A stretch of 64,000 nt of DNA from NCBI RefSeq assembly GCF_002159495.1, contig NZ_NFIT01000002.1:166707-230706 (forward strand). Direction: 5' to 3'. The position numbers and the translations under genes are program-made. This document shows, one piece after another, positions 40,231 through 48,771 of the stretch (its first letter is position 1; every line of letters begins with the position of its first letter). The notes under the pieces are model-generated. The model saw nothing but the letters and a program-made list of their open reading frames with translations, did no database searches and was not told where the DNA came from. The DNA is from Olsenella sp. An293. Its GTDB lineage: Bacteria > Actinomycetota > Coriobacteriia > Coriobacteriales > Atopobiaceae.

Positions 40231-41184
40231 CTAGCCCAGCGTGATGTAGCCGGTGCCGGCGTCGGGGTCTTTGGGCGTCGGGCCCCCGTCGGCCGAGCCG
40301 AAGAGAAACTCGCGGACGCGCGGCATCTCGCGCAGGTACTGGGCGTGGCCGGCGTCGTAGGCGGCGGCGAGCTTGCGGGGATTGACCGTCGCGTTTTCCA
40401 CGGGCATCTTATCGGGGTAGAGGATGAGCGCTCGGCCCTGCTCGGCGAGCTGCTCGACGTGCTCGATCGCGTCGTTGTAGCGCTCCCAGCGGGTGAGCAG
40501 CGCCTTTCGCAGGTAGGGGTGGTCCTTGGCGACGGCCTTGAACATCTGCCTGTCCTTGGCGCCGGGCTCGCTCTTGCGGTACCCGCGCGGCCTAGTCGCC
40601 ACAAAGACCAGGCGCTCGAAGCCGTCCTCCTCGGCCATGCAGACCGGGATCCCCGCGCCCTCTCCGAGGCCGCCGTCAAGCAGCACGCGCCTGTCGACCT
40701 CGAGCGGCTTCATCATGCCGGGCAGCGTGGAGCTTGCGCGGACGAGGTCGATCATGCGCATCGGGTCGGTCATGTCCTCTCGGCCAAAGCGCACCGTTCG
40801 GCCGGTGTCGCGCTCGAAGGCCTGGATGCGCAGACGGGCGGGGTTGGCGGAGAACGTCTCCCAGTCAAACTCGAGGGTCCCCTCGCGCAGCGCCCCCTCA
40901 TAGAGGGCGTCGGCGTCGAAGTAGCCGTGCCCTCGAAGCAGCGAGCGCAGGCCCACGAGCCCGCGAGCGGGGCCGTCTGTCATGAAGGCGTCGCGGACGC
41001 GCTTGCGGTCGCGGGAGAGATAGTTGACGGTGTTGCTGGCCCCGGCGGAAAGACCGCAGACGTAGTCGAAGTAGATGCCCTGCTCGAGCAGGACGTTCGC
41101 GAAGGCGCAGGTGTAGCTCGCCCGATAGCCGCCCCCCTCGAACACCAGGGCGCAGTCGAACACGTTGCTGACGGGTGACTCCAT
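40231..41184 (-). CDS. Patatin-like phospholipase
   Basis: 317 residues. The catalytic dyad motifs are seen: GLSAG (Ser nucleophile; residues about 44-48) and DGGLGEG (Asp; about 169), with the oxyanion motif FEGGGYRASY near the N-terminus. It should hydrolyse acyl lipids, most likely in the cytosol or at the inner leaflet, as no signal peptide is present. ATG 41184 has GGAGGTTGTC before it. Confidence 0.92.
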   Translation of the reverse strand: MESPVSNVFDCALVFEGGGYRASYTCAFANVLLEQGIYFDYVCGLSAGASNTVNYLSRDRKRVRDAFMTDGPARGLVGLRSLLRGHGYFDADALYEGALREGTLEFDWETFSANPARLRIQAFERDTGRTVRFGREDMTDPMRMIDLVRASSTLPGMMKPLEVDRRVLLDGGLGEGAGIPVCMAEEDGFERLVFVATRPRGYRKSEPGAKDRQMFKAVAKDHPYLRKALLTRWERYNDAIEHVEQLAEQGRALILYPDKMPVENATVNPRKLAAAYDAGHAQYLREMPRVREFLFGSADGGPTPKDPDAGTGYITLG

Positions 41185-41377
41185 GACAACCTCCTCCGAG
41201 CGCGCTGCGGCGGATCACGTGACAGATACGCGGGACAGATGCCCCGGAGGCGTCTGTCGCGCATAAACCTTGTTGTTCCCCAAACGCCGCTGCCCGAACC
41301 GTCGCCGACGGATTCTCCATCATGTGTCCCGGGGGCATACCATGGCACCATGGCCCGCGGCGACGAAGGGACGGCAC

Positions 41378-42115
41378 ATGGCATGCACAATAACTGATTC
41401 CCAGGAAGCGGCGTCTGAGCTCGCCAAACGCTTCGATCGGGCGAGAAGGGCGGTCTTCTTCGGCGGGGCGGGGGTCTCCACCGCCAGCGGCATCCCGGAC
41501 TTCAGAAGCGCGGACGGCCTCTATCACCAGCACTTTGCCTACCCGCCCGAGGAGATGCTCAGCCACGGCTTCTTTATCTCCCACACCGAGGAGTTCTTCG
41601 ACTTCTATCGCGAGCGGATGATCTGCCTCACGGCGCGGCCCAATCGCGCCCACGCGAGGCTCGCCGAGCTGGAGCGCGAAGGGCATCTCGCGGCGGTGGT
41701 CACGCAAAACATCGACGGGCTCCATCAGATGGCCGGGTCGCGCGTCGTCCACGAGCTGCACGGCTCGGTGCACCGCAACGTCTGCCAGCGGTGCGGCGAG
41801 ACCTATTCGGCGGAGTGGGTCCTTGAGTCCGAGGGCGTGCCCCGGTGCGAGAAGTGCGGGGGACTGGTGAAGCCCGATGTCGTGCTTTACGGGGAGAGCC
41901 TGGACGAGCGCGTTCTTATCGCCAGCGTCCAGGCGATAGCGCAGGCGGATCTGCTGGTCATCGGGGGAACGTCGCTGGTGGTGTATCCGGCGGCGGGGCT
42001 CGTGGACTACTTTGGGGGCTCTGAGGTTGTGGTCGTGAACCGCGACCCCACGCCGGCAGACTCCCGTGCCGACCTCGTCTGCGCCTGCGACATCGCCGCC
42101 GCGTTCGACTTCTGA
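41378..42115 (+). CDS. cobB: NAD-dependent protein deacylase (Sir2)
   Basis: Removes acyl groups from lysine using NAD. 245 residues: NAD loop GAGVSTASGIPDFRS, TQNIDGLH, catalytic His in VHELHGSV, four zinc Cys (CQRCGE ... CEKCGG), and GGTSLVVYPAAGL. The ATG at 41378 has AAGGGAC before it; upstream in-frame ATG at 41342 is weaker. The upstream gap is about 190 bases and shared with the patatin gene on the other strand. Confidence 0.94.
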   Translation: MACTITDSQEAASELAKRFDRARRAVFFGGAGVSTASGIPDFRSADGLYHQHFAYPPEEMLSHGFFISHTEEFFDFYRERMICLTARPNRAHARLAELEREGHLAAVVTQNIDGLHQMAGSRVVHELHGSVHRNVCQRCGETYSAEWVLESEGVPRCEKCGGLVKPDVVLYGESLDERVLIASVQAIAQADLLVIGGTSLVVYPAAGLVDYFGGSEVVVVNRDPTPADSRADLVCACDIAAAFDF

Positions 42116-42130
42116 GGAAGGAGCGCCCCC

Positions 42131-42155
42131 GGCGATTGAACCCGTCCTCATTGTC
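42131..42155. repeat. Degenerate REP-like palindrome between the sirtuin and folP
   Basis: CGATTGAACCCGTCCTCATTGTCG resembles the loop and inner arms of the hairpin at 29826 with several mismatches. It looks like a decayed copy of the same family. Confidence 0.45.
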
Positions 42156-42209
42156 GGCGGCCCCGGGTACAATGGACGAGTACGGCGGTCGGCCCGAAAG
42201 GGGATGGTC

Positions 42210-43658
42210 ATGCTTCGAGAGAACTACGCCACCTGGCATTGTGGCGCCCACGAGATTTCGCTCGCGCGCCCGCGCATCATGGGCATCCTCAACGTCACCC
42301 CGGACTCGTTCTCCGACGGCGGCGAGAACGTCGACCCCGAGGCGGCGATCGTCCGCGGCCTCGAGATGCTCGACGAGGGGGCCGACATCATCGACGTGGG
42401 CGGCGAGTCCACGCGCCCGGGGCACACGCCCGTCTCCGCGAAGGTCGAGGCCGAGCGCGTCGTCCCCGTGGTGCGCGCCCTGGTCGAGGCGGGCGCGATC
42501 GTCTCGGTGGACACGCGTCACGCCGAGGTCGCCCGCATGTGCGTGCGCCTGGGCGCCTCGATCATCAACGACGTCTCGGGCTTCACCGATCCCGAGATGG
42601 TCCAGGTGGCCGCGGACACGTCCTGCGGCTGCGTCATCATGCACTGGAGCCACGAGGGCCTCGGCACGCGGGCGCCGCGCCGCCAGGTCACCCTCGACCA
42701 GAGCCGCCCCAACGGGAGCGCCCTCCCGCGACCCGTCCTCTCCCAGCGCCGCTTCACGCTTCCCGAGGAGGCGCCGATCATGCGCCAGGTGATGGGCTTT
42801 CTGGGCGACCAAGCGCGGACGCTGCTGCGCGCCGGCGTGGGCCGCGACCGCATCTGCCTCGATCCCGGCGCGGGGTTTGACAAGCTCGCCGACGAGGACG
42901 TGGTCATCCAGCGCTCGACGCGCTCGATGGCCTCCATGGGCTATCCGCTCGTGTGCGCCGTGTCGAGAAAGCGCTTCGTCGGCGCCGTCTCCGGCGTCCC
43001 CGACGCGGCCGCGCGCGACGCCGCGACCGCCGGCATCTGCATCGCCGCTATCGAGGGTGGCGCGCGCATCCTGCGCGTTCACGACGTGGCGGGCGCCGCG
43101 CAGGCGGTCAACGCCTACTGGGCCGTCTCGCACAAGGACCCGCGCCAGGGGTTCGTGAGCCTCGGCTCCAACGTGGGCAACCGCGTGGGCAACATCGCGC
43201 GCGCCGTCCGGCTCATCGACGAGATCCCGCTGACGTGCGTCGTCAGCGTGAGCCACGCCTACGAGACCGAGCCTGCCTACGGCATCGCGACGCCCGTCGC
43301 CAACGCCGTGGCCGAGATTCGTACCGAGCTGCACCCGCTCGTGCTCATGGGCAAGCTGCTCGAGGTCGAAGACGAGCTCGGCAGAATCCGCGAGAAGGAC
43401 CGCGACCCCAAAAAGCCCGGGTCGGGCCCGCGCACCATCGACTGTGACCTCGTGTGGGTGGAGGGGGAGCGCCACTTTGGCACGCGTCTCACGCTCCCGC
43501 ACCCGCGCGCCGGCGAGCGCGACTACGTGATCGTGCCCATGGAGGACCTCATGCACAGCCCCGAGCGCTTCCTCGCCCACGAGGGCGTCGACGTCGCCGA
43601 GCGCGAGGCGCGCGTCGGCCATGTGACGTCCGATCTCGGGGAGGTCGCATGGGAGTAG
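42210..43658 (+). CDS. folP-folK: Dihydropteroate synthase / HPPK fusion
   Basis: Makes folate precursors: HPPK activates 6-hydroxymethyl-dihydropterin and DHPS joins it to p-aminobenzoate. 482 residues. DHPS (1-310): MGILNVTPDSFSDGG, DVGGESTRPG, DPGAGFDK, and SRKRF. HPPK (315-482): SLGSNVGNR, SHAYETEPAYG and GPRTIDCDLV. In DHPS the usual HxQGxPxTMQ loop is replaced by a longer stretch around HWSHEGLGTR and RPNGSALPRPVLSQRRF. ATG 42210 has AAAGGGG before it, with ATG 42204 an alternative. Confidence 0.95.
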   Translation: MLRENYATWHCGAHEISLARPRIMGILNVTPDSFSDGGENVDPEAAIVRGLEMLDEGADIIDVGGESTRPGHTPVSAKVEAERVVPVVRALVEAGAIVSVDTRHAEVARMCVRLGASIINDVSGFTDPEMVQVAADTSCGCVIMHWSHEGLGTRAPRRQVTLDQSRPNGSALPRPVLSQRRFTLPEEAPIMRQVMGFLGDQARTLLRAGVGRDRICLDPGAGFDKLADEDVVIQRSTRSMASMGYPLVCAVSRKRFVGAVSGVPDAAARDAATAGICIAAIEGGARILRVHDVAGAAQAVNAYWAVSHKDPRQGFVSLGSNVGNRVGNIARAVRLIDEIPLTCVVSVSHAYETEPAYGIATPVANAVAEIRTELHPLVLMGKLLEVEDELGRIREKDRDPKKPGSGPRTIDCDLVWVEGERHFGTRLTLPHPRAGERDYVIVPMEDLMHSPERFLAHEGVDVAEREARVGHVTSDLGEVAWE

Positions 43659-44170
43659 GGACGTCGGTGACCCTGCGTCCGGGCGTCCCGATGGGGTTTT
43701 CGACGGGCGTGCCGTTTGTGTGCGCCCTCGCCGTCGCCCGCGAGCTTGGCGCTCGCGTGGCGTGGCCTCACGAGGTGGTCTCAGCCGAGGGCACGCCGCT
43801 CGTTCACGTTGATGCCCGCGCCGGCTACGACGAGCTGGGCGTCTTTGTCCGCTGCGACCTCACGTGGGACGCCGAGAAGAACCTTGACGCCGCCGCTCTC
43901 GAGCGCGCGGCGACCGAGGCGGTCGGCGCCTGGGGGCAGGCCTATGCCGCCGGCCGCGGAAAGGCCGGGCCGCTCGCCTCGATCCTGGGCGACTACTTCG
44001 ACGCCCTCCGCGGCATGAGCGAGCGAGTCGAGGTCGTGCGCGGGGGTCGCGTGGTCGCGCGCGGGACGCTTTCCGGCGTCGACGTCTGGGGACGCGTGAC
44101 GGTGAGCCGTGAGGGCGGCGGCGAGCTCGAGCTCGCTCCGGAGCAGGCGACGCTGCGGGTGCTCCCCTAG
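43649..44170 (+). CDS. Degenerate biotin-protein-ligase-like protein
   Basis: 173 residues; overlaps the end of folP-folK by ten bases. It aligns in outline to BirA/LplA-fold ligases: VPFVCALAVAREL, AWPHEVVSAEGTPL (family KWPND), FVRCDLTW in place of the GIGINV strand, and a C-terminal SH3-like part (GTLSGVDVWGRVTV). The family GRGRxGR biotin/ATP loop and the catalytic lysine are missing, so it is probably not an active ligase. The neighbouring coaX fits the birA-coaX pairing seen in many genomes. Function open. Confidence 0.65.
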   Translation: MGVGTSVTLRPGVPMGFSTGVPFVCALAVARELGARVAWPHEVVSAEGTPLVHVDARAGYDELGVFVRCDLTWDAEKNLDAAALERAATEAVGAWGQAYAAGRGKAGPLASILGDYFDALRGMSERVEVVRGGRVVARGTLSGVDVWGRVTVSREGGGELELAPEQATLRVLP

Positions 44171-44200
44171 CGTCTTGCTCCTGTGCGCCTCGGCGTCCGG

Positions 44201-44980
44201 CTACGCGCGGGCGCGCTCTCGAAGCCAGATCTCCCGGATGCCGCGCAGCGTGAGGTCGGGGTCGATCGCGTCGAAGAGGTCCGTGGCCCGCGCCACCGTG
44301 CGAGCGAGCCCCCCGGTTCCCACCACCGTCGCGTTGGGCGCGCCGAGCTCGGCGCGGATGCGCGCGACGAGACCTTCCGCCTGGGCGGCCGCCCCGATCA
44401 CGAGGCCTGACTGCAGCGCCGCCTCGGTGCTGTCGCCAAGCGCCCGCTCGGGGGCCTCGATGGGGATGCTCGCGAGCTTCGCCGCACGCGAGAAGAGCGC
44501 GGAGGCGGAGAGCATGAGCCCCGGGGAGATGGCTCCCCCGCGGTAGGCGCCCGCCGCGTCCACCACGTCGATGTTGGTGGCGGTGCCAAAGTCGACCACG
44601 ATCACCGGCGAGCCGTAGGTGCTCCGTGCCGCGATGGCGTTGGCGATGCGGTCGGCGCCCACCTGGCGGGGGTTGGGCATGGCGACGTCCATGCCGTAGC
44701 CCTCGCCCGCGCTCACGACGATGGGCTCGTGGCCGAGATGGGCCTCGAGGCAGCGCCTCCAGGATCGCTCGAGGGCGGGGACCACGCTCGCGACGCCGGC
44801 GTCGGTCACGTCCTCGAGGTCGAGGCCGTCTTTCATGAAGAAGCCCCAGAGACGTGAGTGCAGCATGTCGGAGGTGTCCGCCGCGGTGGTGGACATGCGC
44901 CAGCCGCGGACGAGCCCGCCCCCGTCGTCAAAGAGGCCGAGCGTGGTCTGGGTGTTGCCGACGTCGATCGCCAGGAACAT
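44201..44980 (-). CDS. coaX: Type III pantothenate kinase CoaX
   Basis: Phosphorylates pantothenate in the first step of CoA synthesis. 259 residues of the ASKHA fold with FLAIDVGNTQTTLGLFD at the start, VVDFGTATNIDVVD, and GGAISPGLMLSASAL. ATG 44980 has GGGAGGTGCCC before it. It reads towards the biotin-ligase-like gene and ends 30 bases from it. Confidence 0.95.
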   Translation of the reverse strand: MFLAIDVGNTQTTLGLFDDGGGLVRGWRMSTTAADTSDMLHSRLWGFFMKDGLDLEDVTDAGVASVVPALERSWRRCLEAHLGHEPIVVSAGEGYGMDVAMPNPRQVGADRIANAIAARSTYGSPVIVVDFGTATNIDVVDAAGAYRGGAISPGLMLSASALFSRAAKLASIPIEAPERALGDSTEAALQSGLVIGAAAQAEGLVARIRAELGAPNATVVGTGGLARTVARATDLFDAIDPDLTLRGIREIWLRERARA

Positions 44981-45092
44981 GGGGCACCTCCCGGATGGCT
45001 GCCGCCCGAGGCGGCGCGTTCTTCTCGCCCCATCTTACGCGCAAATCTTCACAGACGTGTCACAGCCTTTCTGATATAGTCATACGGCTATT

Positions 45093-45163
45093 GTGTCTCG
45101 GTCGGAACCGAGACGAACCCCCGCCCTGGTCGGAAACCAGGGCCGATGAAGAGGAGTCCTGCC
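45093..45163 (+). ncRNA. Ribosomal protein L31 mRNA leader (Coriobacteria type)
   Basis: Two hairpins with the same loop start lie before rpmE: GTCTCGGT-CGGA-ACCGAGAC (45095-45114) and GCCCTGGT-CGGAA-ACCAGGGC (45123-45143). The second ends 20 bases before the ATG and its ribosome site is just after it. An L31 leader motif of this kind is described for Coriobacteria. It should bind L31 (or its rRNA-like mimic) and give feedback control. TATAGT at 45075-45080 is a likely -10. Confidence 0.7.
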
Positions 45164-45580
45164 ATGAAGCAAGGTATCCACCCCGACTACGTGGAGTGCA
45201 CCGTCCGCTGCACCTGCGGCAACACCTGGAAGACCCGTTCCACCAAGAAGGAGATCGTGGTCGACCTCTGCGACAAGTGCCACCCGTTCTACACCGGCCA
45301 GCAGAAGCTCGTCGACACCGGCGGCCGCGTCCAGCGCTTCGCCGACAAGTTCGGTGGCGCCGCTGCCGCGCAGCTGAAGAAGGCCCAGGAGGCCAAGGCC
45401 GCCAAGGCCGCCAAGGCCGCCGAGGAGGCCGCTGCCAAGAAGGCCGCCAAGGAGGCCAAGGCCGCTGAGAAGGCCAAGCGTGCCGCCGAGTACGCCAAGA
45501 AGGCCGAGGCCGAGGCTGCCAAGGCTCCCGTCGAGGAGGCTCCCGCCGAGGTCGCCGAGACCACCGAGGCCGCCGAGTAG
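45164..45580 (+). CDS. rpmE: 50S ribosomal protein L31 with long Ala/Lys-rich tail
   Basis: 138 residues against about 70 in most bacteria. Residues 1-68 are a normal zinc-type L31 ([19 protein letters not shown], then [20 protein letters not shown]; three or four Cys). The rest is a low-complexity basic/acidic helix made of Lys-Ala repeats that ends with a Glu-rich stretch. ATG has AAGAGGAGTCC before it. The leader RNA suggests autogenous control. The tail is likely surface-exposed and disordered or helical. Confidence 0.93.
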   Translation: MKQGIHPDYVECTVRCTCGNTWKTRSTKKEIVVDLCDKCHPFYTGQQKLVDTGGRVQRFADKFGGAAAAQLKKAQEAKAAKAAKAAEEAAAKKAAKEAKAAEKAKRAAEYAKKAEAEAAKAPVEEAPAEVAETTEAAE

Positions 45581-45602
45581 CACCTGCTTCACGGCATGTG
45601 AG

Positions 45603-45641
45603 GGGCGCCCCGCGGACTGCGTGTCCGCGGGGCGCCCTTTT
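45603..45641 (+). terminator. Terminator after rpmE
   Basis: GGGCGCCCCGCGGAC / GTCCGCGGGGCGCCC, a 15-bp perfect stem with a five-base loop followed by TTTT. Confidence 0.9.
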
Positions 45642-45680
45642 GTGATGCGCGGATGGCGCCTCTAAGGCGCCTGCCACATG

Positions 45681-47093
45681 CTATGCCGTGCGGACGAGCG
45701 AGAAGGTGTCGGCGTAGGCGACCGTCTCCTCGACGGGGAAGAACAGGATCGAGCCCGTCTGCGTGGAGGAGCTCGTCAGCTCGGCGACGGCGGCCGCGGG
45801 ATTGTCCTTCTCGCCCAGACGCAGGGTGAGCGTGGTCGTGCCGTCGACGTCCTCCGGAAGCGTCGCCTCGAGCACGAGCGTCCCGTCTTCGTCATCGACG
45901 AGCGTGGCGGTGAAGGGCACCTCGGTGAGCGTGAGGTCGCCCGGGCAGCCCTCGGCGTCGCGCGACGGGTGCCCGTGGTAGTGGGCGACACCCGAGACGG
46001 TGCCCGTGGCCTGCGTGACGCCGCCCTCGGTGCGGGTGCTCTCGACATTGAGAGAAAGTCCTGACGGCCGGCCCGCCAGGCACTTCGTCCCGTCAGTTGC
46101 CTGGCTCACGAACGTGCCCGACCACGTGCCGACGAGCGGCTCGAGGCTGCGCGTCTTGCCGCCGTCCGCGACGGAGAGTCGCTCGAGCTCCCACTTGCCG
46201 TTCGACGAGCGGAAGGCGAGCCCGGCGCTCAGGCGGCACTCGTACGCCTCGAAGGTCTCGGTCTTGGTGCAGGTGAGCTCCATCGAGCAGCTCCCGCTCT
46301 CGGAGTCGAACTCAAGAAGGTCGAGTCGCACGTTAGCGCCCTGGTAGAGCTGCTCGAGCGTGGCGTCCCCGTCCTCCCCCTGCCCGGAGAGCTGCTGATC
46401 CGCCCGGGCGAGAAGAACGCCGACGTTCGAGACGATCTTTCCCGCGTCGGGCCCCTCGAGGGCGCTCCACGAGACGCGCGCGTCCTCGGAGCTGCCATCT
46501 GCGACCCAGGAACCCTCGCTCAGGGCGTAGCCGATGGTCGTGACCTTCTCGGCCTTGACGTAGCTTCCGAGATAGGTGACGAGCACCTCGGCCCGGGCGG
46601 TCTCACGCTGGTCGCCCGCAGCGATCGATCGAACCTCAGCCTCGCGGGCCACGAGGATGTCGTCATGGCCAAAGCTGCCGGGGGCGTAGACGGGCGCCTC
46701 GAGGGCGAGGGCGTCTTGCTCGACGAGCTCTCGGGCGGGGAACTGCGGCGCTGCGGTCAGGGCGGCAATCGCCGCGACGGCCGCTGCGACGACGGCGAAC
46801 GCGGCGATCGCAGCGGCGACCCGGTGCGCGCGCACGAGCCGCGCGAGGGAGCCCGCGCGACCGCGCAGATAGCTCCTCAGCGCTCCGGTGACGTCGTGCA
46901 GCCCCGCCTCGCTCGCGGACTCGGGCTGCGGTGAGGTCGCCTCGACGGGGGGACGTCGCTCGGTCTCGCCCGGCTGGGGACCCTCCGGGGAGAGCGTTGC
47001 CGTCTCACCCGCGAGCGTCTCGCCGGGGTCCGAGGCGGGCCCCTCGTTCTTCTCGGCCTGCGCGTCGCGCTCTGGCCTGGGTTCGTCCGGCAT
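45681..47093 (-). CDS. Single-pass exported protein, unknown function
   Basis: 470 residues on the minus strand. N-terminal 75 residues are charged and disordered, a membrane helix follows at about 92-113 (RVAAAIAAFAVVAAAV), and the rest should lie outside. The outside part is beta-rich with a two-Cys pair (SCSMELTCTK), and a later lipocalin-like stretch with LVGTWSGTFVSQATDG and CLAGRPSGLSLNVE. The C-terminus ends VAYADTFSLVRTA. ATG 47093 has AGGAGGTGC before it. I do not recognise a family. Confidence 0.8.
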   Translation of the reverse strand: MPDEPRPERDAQAEKNEGPASDPGETLAGETATLSPEGPQPGETERRPPVEATSPQPESASEAGLHDVTGALRSYLRGRAGSLARLVRAHRVAAAIAAFAVVAAAVAAIAALTAAPQFPARELVEQDALALEAPVYAPGSFGHDDILVAREAEVRSIAAGDQRETARAEVLVTYLGSYVKAEKVTTIGYALSEGSWVADGSSEDARVSWSALEGPDAGKIVSNVGVLLARADQQLSGQGEDGDATLEQLYQGANVRLDLLEFDSESGSCSMELTCTKTETFEAYECRLSAGLAFRSSNGKWELERLSVADGGKTRSLEPLVGTWSGTFVSQATDGTKCLAGRPSGLSLNVESTRTEGGVTQATGTVSGVAHYHGHPSRDAEGCPGDLTLTEVPFTATLVDDEDGTLVLEATLPEDVDGTTTLTLRLGEKDNPAAAVAELTSSSTQTGSILFFPVEETVAYADTFSLVRTA

Positions 47094-47341
47094 GGGTGCA
47101 CCTCCTGACTTCTGGTCCCTAGTTTCTCACAAGAGCGGGGCGTTTTGCTGTTTGCCGGGCTCGCGTGGACTTTGCGCAGATGCGTGCGGCCCGCGACGTT
47201 CGGGGTATGATGTGATGGCTGAAACGACGAGACTCCGGGGAGGTCCCGTGTATCTGAGGTTTGACAAGCTCTAGCTGCGCCAAGGCGGCACTGCCGCATG
47301 GCTCGACGTTGTTATCCCCACATTCTCCCCAAGGAGTCATC

Positions 47342-48406
47342 ATGCGAGACAAGCTCACCAAGATCATCATTGCCTACGAGGAGCTCGAGAAGAAGCTCAT
47401 GGACCCTGCCGTCGTTTCCGACCCCAAGGAGTACGCGCGCCTTGCCAAGGAGCACGCGAGCCAGGCCGAGCTCGTGACGCGCGCTCGCGAGTACCTTGGC
47501 GCGCTCGACGACATCGACGCAGCCAAGGAGATGTTGCACGAGGCCGATGCCGAGGAGAAGGCGATGCTCCAGGAGGACATCGCGGCCAACGAGGCCAAGC
47601 TTCCCGCGCTCGAGGACGACATCAAGTTCCTGCTCATCCCGGCCGATCCCAACGATGAGAAGGACACCATCGTCGAGATTCGCGCGGGCGTGGGCGGCGA
47701 CGAGGCGGCCATCTTTGCCGGCGACCTCTTCAAGATGTACCAGCACTTCTGCGAGGGCCGCGGGTGGAAGATCCAGATCCTCTCCTCGTCTCCGAGCGAG
47801 GCCGGCGGCTTCAAGACCATCGAGTTCAAGGTCGCCGGCGACAAGGTGTACTCCGTGATGAAGTACGAGTCCGGCGTGCACCGCGTCCAGCGTGTTCCCA
47901 AGACCGAGAGCCAGGGTCGCATCCAGACCTCTACGGCCACCGTGGCGGTGCTCCCCGAGGCCGACGAGATCGACATCCAGATCGATCAGTCCGACCTGCG
48001 CATCGACACCTACTGCGCCTCCGGTCCCGGCGGTCAGTGCGTCAACACCACCTACTCCGCCGTGCGCATCACGCACCTGCCCACCAACACCGTGGTGCAG
48101 TCTCAGGACCAGCGTTCCCAGATCCAGAACCGCGAGGTCTGCATGCAGATGCTGCGCGCCCGCCTCTACGAGATGGAGCTCGAGAAGCAGCAGGCCGAGC
48201 AGGGGGCCGCGCGCCTCTCCCAGATCGGTCACGGAAACCGCTCCGAGAAGATTCGTACCTACAACCAGCCGCAGGATCGCGTGACCGACCACCGCATCGG
48301 CTTCAACAGCACCTACAACGGCGTCCTGCTCGGTGACGGGCTGTCGAGCGTCATCGAGGCGCTTGCCGCGGCCGAGCGCGCGGAGAAGCTGGCCCAGGCG
48401 GTGTAG
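47342..48406 (+). CDS. prfA: Peptide chain release factor 1
   Basis: Ends translation at UAA and UAG. 354 residues with the GGQ motif in ASGPGGQCVNTTYSAVRITH and the family linker YNQPQDRVTDHRIG near the C-terminus. AAGGAGTC precedes ATG 47342. It is followed by a terminator, a 232-bp palindromic element, and prmC, the methylase of its GGQ. Confidence 0.97.
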   Translation: MRDKLTKIIIAYEELEKKLMDPAVVSDPKEYARLAKEHASQAELVTRAREYLGALDDIDAAKEMLHEADAEEKAMLQEDIAANEAKLPALEDDIKFLLIPADPNDEKDTIVEIRAGVGGDEAAIFAGDLFKMYQHFCEGRGWKIQILSSSPSEAGGFKTIEFKVAGDKVYSVMKYESGVHRVQRVPKTESQGRIQTSTATVAVLPEADEIDIQIDQSDLRIDTYCASGPGGQCVNTTYSAVRITHLPTNTVVQSQDQRSQIQNREVCMQMLRARLYEMELEKQQAEQGAARLSQIGHGNRSEKIRTYNQPQDRVTDHRIGFNSTYNGVLLGDGLSSVIEALAAAERAEKLAQAV

Positions 48407-48431
48407 CGTCCCACACATCGCACACCACAAG

Positions 48432-48461
48432 GCCGCCCGTGCCTTCGGCACGGGCGGCTTT
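48432..48461 (+). terminator. Terminator after prfA
   Basis: GCCGCCCGTGCC-TTC-GGCACGGGCGGC followed by TTT; perfect 12-bp stem. Confidence 0.85.
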
Positions 48462-48471
48462 GCGTCGCGGG

Positions 48472-48703
48472 CTGCAAAAGTGATCTTCGGTCCATATTCG
48501 CGCGGGCCGGGAAACAAAACCTGCCTTCGATCCATGCGTTTTGGCCAGTAAAACCGCTTCGGGCGTCTGTCGGAGCGAGGTCGTCTTCTCATCAACTGGG
48601 AAAACGCGATTGGCTGCAGGGGCGCGCCGCGAAAAAGCCATGGATCGAAGGCGGGTTTTGTTTCCCGGCCCGCGCGAATATGGACCGAGAGCTGATTTTG
48701 CAG
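48472..48703. repeat. 232-bp palindromic element, copy 2
   Basis: Same architecture as 11298: 65-bp arms (48472-48536, 48639-48703) from CTGCAAAA to TTCGATCCATG and a 102-bp centre. Its arms pair almost perfectly with each other but differ from copy 1 in the middle (CATATTCGCGCGGG against CATTTTCGGCCGGC), and both centres share a TCAACTG and a CTGCAG site. It lies between the prfA terminator and prmC, filling the 365-base gap. Confidence 0.85.
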
Positions 48704-48771
48704 GGCGGCAACGCTGGAGCAGGCCCCTGCGGCACGCTATGATGCTATGACGCACAGCCGGAGGGAGGACG

